Source: Verminephrobacter eiseniae EF01-2
GTDB lineage: Bacteria; Pseudomonadota; Gammaproteobacteria; Burkholderiales; Burkholderiaceae_C
DNA length: 64,000 nucleotides
NCBI RefSeq assembly: GCF_000015565.1
Contig: NC_008786.1
Coordinates: 4,948,501-5,012,500, forward strand
Direction of reading: 5' to 3'
Below are positions 60,698-64,000 of this stretch, piece by piece. Every line of letters starts with the position of its first letter. Position 1 is the first letter of the stretch. Both the position numbers and the translations under genes were made by a program. The notes beneath the pieces are model-generated. The model saw only the letters and a list, made by a program, of their open reading frames with translations. It had not been told where the DNA came from and made no database searches.

Positions 60698-61876
60698 TCA
60701 TGAACTTTGGTGCATCCGCATCTGATGAAGCTGATCCAACTTAGCGAACACGGTTGCCAGTGCATAGCCAACCAACACCAGCACCGCCATAGACTCTATG
60801 CCGAAAACATCTATGACCACGCCTGTGAGTACTGGGCCAGCCATTTGGCCTGCTGCGCATGCGATGGTTGCCACTGCGAGGGCACTGGGTCCCACATCGG
60901 CATCCACACGCTCGCGGGCATAGGCACTGGCTACAGCGGGCGCGGCTGTCAGCCCTAGGCCCACAAGCATGGCACTGGCAATCGCAAAGCCATTGCCAGT
61001 GCCCAGAGACGCCAGGGCACCCAGTGCGCCAATGGCAACGGTCGCCGTCATTGCATGCGGGCGCAGCCGCCCTCGCATCAGCAAGGGCATTGCCAACGAG
61101 CCGACCGCCGCCGTCACGCCGAAGGCCGTCCACAGCCACGCCGCCGAGGTTAGCGTACCGGCCAGGCCCTGCACCAGGCGCGTCAGCGCGAAGGTGGCAT
61201 AAACGAAGTACGCGAACCCGTAAAGCGCGTAGGCCACTAGCAGGTAGGTGGAGTCGCGCAGCTGGCGCAGTCCGTCGATCATGCGCACCTTGTGTGCTCC
61301 CGCCCGCGCCGCCGCATAGGGCGGAAAGGGCACAAGCCCGGCTAGGACCGCAATGACAAGCGCGGGCGCCGCACACACCATAGAAACCGTGCGCCAACGG
61401 CCTGTCTGCTCCAGCGCCCAACTACCTGCCGGCGCTGAAATCACCATGCCCAACGCGACGCCGGTCCAGATGACGGCGCTGACCAACATCCACCGCCGCG
61501 GCTCTACCGACTCCAGCGATGCGCCGAGCGCACTGAGCACGCCCAGCCCGGTGGACAGCCCAAGGAACACCCGCACCGCCGCCAGCATCTCGACCGAGGC
61601 AGCTTGCGCCTGCACCACCAAGCCCAGCGCGACCAGCAGATGCGCCCACACGAAGACTGAGCGCCAGCCCAGGCGACGCAACACCAGCGGCGCCAGCATC
61701 GAGCCGACCAGGTAGCTACCCAAGTGTAGGGTAGCAATCATTCCGTACAGCCCGAACGTGCCGGGCAGCTCGGCCTTCATCGCCGGCAGGGTCAGGCCAA
61801 AGCCCAGCCGAGTAACGCCGATATCCACCGCCAGCGCAGCCGCCGCGAGCGGCAAGATCAGCCGACCGGTGTTCAC
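60698..61876 (-). CDS. MFS transporter, YbfB/YjiJ family
   Basis: A 392-residue major facilitator with about 12 hydrophobic helices. The YbfB-type start LPLAAAALAVDIGVTRLGFGLTLPAM and the loop WMLVSAVIWTGVALG are visible. Its ATG overlaps the stop of the upstream decarboxylase gene. It is likely an exporter or importer for the amine or amino acid of that enzyme. Confidence 0.87.
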   Translation of the reverse strand: MNTGRLILPLAAAALAVDIGVTRLGFGLTLPAMKAELPGTFGLYGMIATLHLGSYLVGSMLAPLVLRRLGWRSVFVWAHLLVALGLVVQAQAASVEMLAAVRVFLGLSTGLGVLSALGASLESVEPRRWMLVSAVIWTGVALGMVISAPAGSWALEQTGRWRTVSMVCAAPALVIAVLAGLVPFPPYAAARAGAHKVRMIDGLRQLRDSTYLLVAYALYGFAYFVYATFALTRLVQGLAGTLTSAAWLWTAFGVTAAVGSLAMPLLMRGRLRPHAMTATVAIGALGALASLGTGNGFAIASAMLVGLGLTAAPAVASAYARERVDADVGPSALAVATIACAAGQMAGPVLTGVVIDVFGIESMAVLVLVGYALATVFAKLDQLHQMRMHQSS

Positions 61877-63330
61877 CGGGCGCTGAGCTGGTCGCCCATG
61901 GCCAGCACTTCGCGCACCAGCAACTCGGCGTCGGCGATCTCTGTGTTGGGGCCGACAAAGGCTGGGCGGATCACAAATTTCTCGTCTACAACCGCGCTAG
62001 ACGGCACCGATAGCCCACGCGCACGGATGCCCTTGAGCACCGCTTCGTTGAACTTGTCCAGCACCGTCGATGGCTCGCGGCTTGAGCCTGCGGGGATGTA
62101 GCGGAAGCAGCAGATCGACAGCTCAGGCTCCGCCACCAACTCCAGCCGATCGTTCATGCGCACCAGCTCCGCCACACGGCGCGCGCAGTCCAGGTGGCGG
62201 CGCACGCGCGCGCGCATGCCGTCCATGCCGATTTCCTTGAGTGCGGCCCACACAGTCAGGCTGCGCGAGCGTGCCGAGAAATCGACCGAGCTGTAGAGCG
62301 AGCCCTCGCCGAACTCGTCGAAGGGCGAGCCCACGTCGGCACGCGTGGCGGGATCGAAGTGGTGGAAGTCTGGCCGCCCGATCACCAGCGAGCGCTGCTG
62401 CAGTGCGCCGTCGCGCACGATGGCCGCCCCGCAGCCCAGCGGCACCGCCATCCATTTGTGCGGGTCCACCGCCAGCGAGTCGATGGCACCCATGTCGCCG
62501 TACAGCGAACGCACCCGCTCATCGAGCACGCCGAAGCCGCCGTAGGCGCCATCGACATGCAGCCAGACGCCGCGGTCATGCGCGATGCGCAGCATGCGGT
62601 CCACCGGGTCCACCGTGCCGGTGCGTACATCGCCTGCGGTGGCGATCACCGCCACGGGCGTGCAGCCGGCGGCGATGTCGGCGTCGATCATGCGCTCCAG
62701 CGCTTCGCTATCCGCGCGGCGGCGGCTAGCGTCCATCGGGACGGTTCGCATCGCGACCGCGCCCAGCCCCAGCACGGAAAGCGCGCGTACGCCCACATCA
62801 TGCAGGCTGGCGGTGGCATAGACACGCGGCTGGGGGATACAGCCCGCGCCCTGCTCGGTGGGGTTCACGCCGATGCGCTCGCCCGCATGCTGGCGCGCTG
62901 CGCCCAGGCAGATGAGGTTGGCCACAGCGCCCCCGCTGGTAAAGGTGCCGCCTCAGTGCGGCCCCATCTCCAGCATCTCGCCCATCCAGCTGAGCGCCTG
63001 CATCTCCAGGAAGTTGCCAGGCCAGGCGTACCAGCGCTGAGCCGCCACCAGACTGGCCACGAAGCCGGCCACCGCAGGCACCACGGAGGGCATGGTGGTG
63101 ATCCAGCCAGAAAAGCCCGGCGAGCCGATGCGCAGGCCATTGGGGATGACCACCTCGTTGAGCACATCGAGCACCGCCTGGGCGCCCTGCCCCTGGCGCG
63201 GTAAAGACTCGTTAAGCGCGGCGCGCCAGACTGAGCGGCGCCCCGTGGGGTCGGGGCCTTCCTCGAAGCGCAGAAACGTCTCCAGGGGCCCGAGCACCTG
63301 TTCAACGGCAGCGCTCAGGCCGGTGGTCAT
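61873..63330 (-). pseudogene. PLP-dependent aromatic amino-acid decarboxylase family, broken by in-frame TGA
   Basis: One continuous reverse frame of 486 codons encodes a group II PLP decarboxylase. The N-terminal part has VIPNGLRIGSPGFSGWITT and QALSWMGEMLEMGPH. A TGA at 62953-62955 follows, then GGTFTSGGAVANLICLGAAR. The PLP lysine lies in VDPHKWMAVPLG, preceded by WLHVDGAYGG. All family motifs otherwise survive, so the mutation is recent or the stop is a sequencing error. Start at ATG 63330. The gene is in an operon with the MFS gene. Confidence 0.85.
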
Positions 63331-63419
63331 GGCTGCCTCGGTGCTGGGGCGCCGGTCAAAGGGACTGGTGGGTGGCACGAATGCGCTCCTCTTGGGGTGT
63401 TGTTGGTTTTTTGGGGGGT

Positions 63420-64000
63420 TCAGGGCGCCGAATGCGCGATTGGCGGGCCGAAGAAACCGGTGACGCGGCGGATGCGCCCGTCCCGCGCGAACTCGACGAC
63501 GTCGAGGCTCTCGGGCAGCAGCGTGCCATCGACCTTGACAGCGCGCCAGTTGAAGCGGCCGCTGTAGTGATGCACATCCACCGTGCTGGTTCGCTCGATG
63601 TGGCCACCCGCGTACTTGGCTTGCACCTGCGCGATGTAGTCCACGAGGGCGGCGCGACCCTGCGCGAGCTTGGCCGGGTCGCAATACACGCCGTCATCGG
63701 TCATGACCTGCGCCAGCTTCTGCATGCGCCGCTCGGCGTCGGGCTCGTTCCAGGCGGCGACATAGGCGTCAATGCAACGTTCGGCCTGCGCCGCGCCGAT
63801 GCGCGGATCGCCCAACGGCGGGCGGCCTGGCTCCTTCAGGTAGGCATCGGCGTCTTCGGGGGTGTACCTGTCCTTGAAGGCGAAGGCCAGCGGCGTTGCG
63901 CCGTGCGAGCGCAGGTACTGAAGCCGGTCCAGCGCCTCTTCCAGCGTCGGGGTATGCCCGGCCGGAATCCACCACATCGCCACGCCGGGTTCCATCGGTG
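63420..64000 (-). CDS. DUF3291-like / SnoaL-like fusion protein (may extend past the right edge)
   Basis: A 191-residue reverse frame from ATG 63995. The first 50 residues (MWWIPAGHTPTLEEALDRL, RSHGATPLAFAFKDRYTPED) resemble the C-terminal part of DUF3291 proteins. The rest (CIDAYVAAWNEPDAERRMQKLAQ, VDYIAQVQAKYAGGHIERTS) is a SnoaL/NTF2-like cone domain. Since DUF3291 normally has a longer N-terminus and the frame stays open to 64000, the gene probably starts outside the window. It precedes the decarboxylase by 89 bp on the same strand. Confidence 0.7.
   Translation of the reverse strand, partial: PMEPGVAMWWIPAGHTPTLEEALDRLQYLRSHGATPLAFAFKDRYTPEDADAYLKEPGRPPLGDPRIGAAQAERCIDAYVAAWNEPDAERRMQKLAQVMTDDGVYCDPAKLAQGRAALVDYIAQVQAKYAGGHIERTSTVDVHHYSGRFNWRAVKVDGTLLPESLDVVEFARDGRIRRVTGFFGPPIAHSAP

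Noticed and set aside
62953..62955. Selenocysteine insertion as explanation for the TGA
   Set aside because: PLP decarboxylases are not known selenoproteins, the position has no catalytic role, and no convincing SECIS hairpin was seen just downstream.

Overview
The window is a high-GC chromosomal segment that reads as a betaproteobacterium of the Burkholderiales, most likely Comamonadaceae (Verminephrobacter- or Acidovorax-like). This is inferred from the housekeeping genes (metG, clpS-clpA, dnaE, bamD, a DinG-type helicase), the Bug-type periplasmic binding proteins, the many ABC uptake operons and the load of IS110, IS630, IS3 and IS5 relics. No rRNA, tRNA or CRISPR array was recognised.

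Layout. (1) 1-18.2 kb is mostly core: a 5'-end IS110 transposase fragment at the left edge, a Bug protein, a patatin-like lipase, metG, a hybrid sensor kinase, clpA/clpS, dnaE, bamD, a DinG-like helicase and a PP2C phosphatase, then a frameshifted V4R-like pseudogene. (2) 18.2-27.8 kb is a catabolic island. A GntR regulator diverges from an aldolase / FAD-oxidase / racemase-fold operon, and a peptide-type ABC transporter with a fused double ATPase follows. (3) 27.9-33.4 kb holds two tandem PotD-like binding-protein paralogues without permeases, an IS630 relic, and an enolase-superfamily / aldehyde dehydrogenase pair. (4) 33.4-36.1 kb is a small, apparently AT-richer accessory island: an IS5-like relic, a DUF4917 SIR2-like protein and a co-oriented gene cut off by an internally deleted IS630 element. 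It looks like a damaged defence-type cassette. (5) 36.1-45.2 kb holds a LacI regulator, a taurine/nitrate-type ABC transporter, then a TPP-enzyme / SDR / Bug / SDR operon. A consensus LacI-type operator lies before both operons, suggesting one regulon. (6) 45.4-47 kb is IS wreckage. (7) 47-58.4 kb is one long catabolic operon: LacI, a sugar-type ABC transporter, GMC oxidoreductase, aldehyde dehydrogenase, FAD oxidoreductase and an IlvD/Edd dehydratase, which suggests oxidative, non-phosphorylating breakdown of a polyol or sugar. (8) 58.5-60.3 kb is an HTH gene split by a complete IS3-family element; the 3-bp target duplication lets the ORF be rebuilt exactly. (9) 60.7-64 kb is an operon of a DUF3291/SnoaL-like protein, a PLP decarboxylase broken by an in-frame TGA, and an MFS transporter.

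The strongest leads are the interrupted DUF4917 cassette, the shared LacI operators, the CTAG-targeted 160-bp miniature elements, the racemase-fold protein that appears to lack its catalytic cysteines, and the possible IS110 bridge RNA at the left edge.
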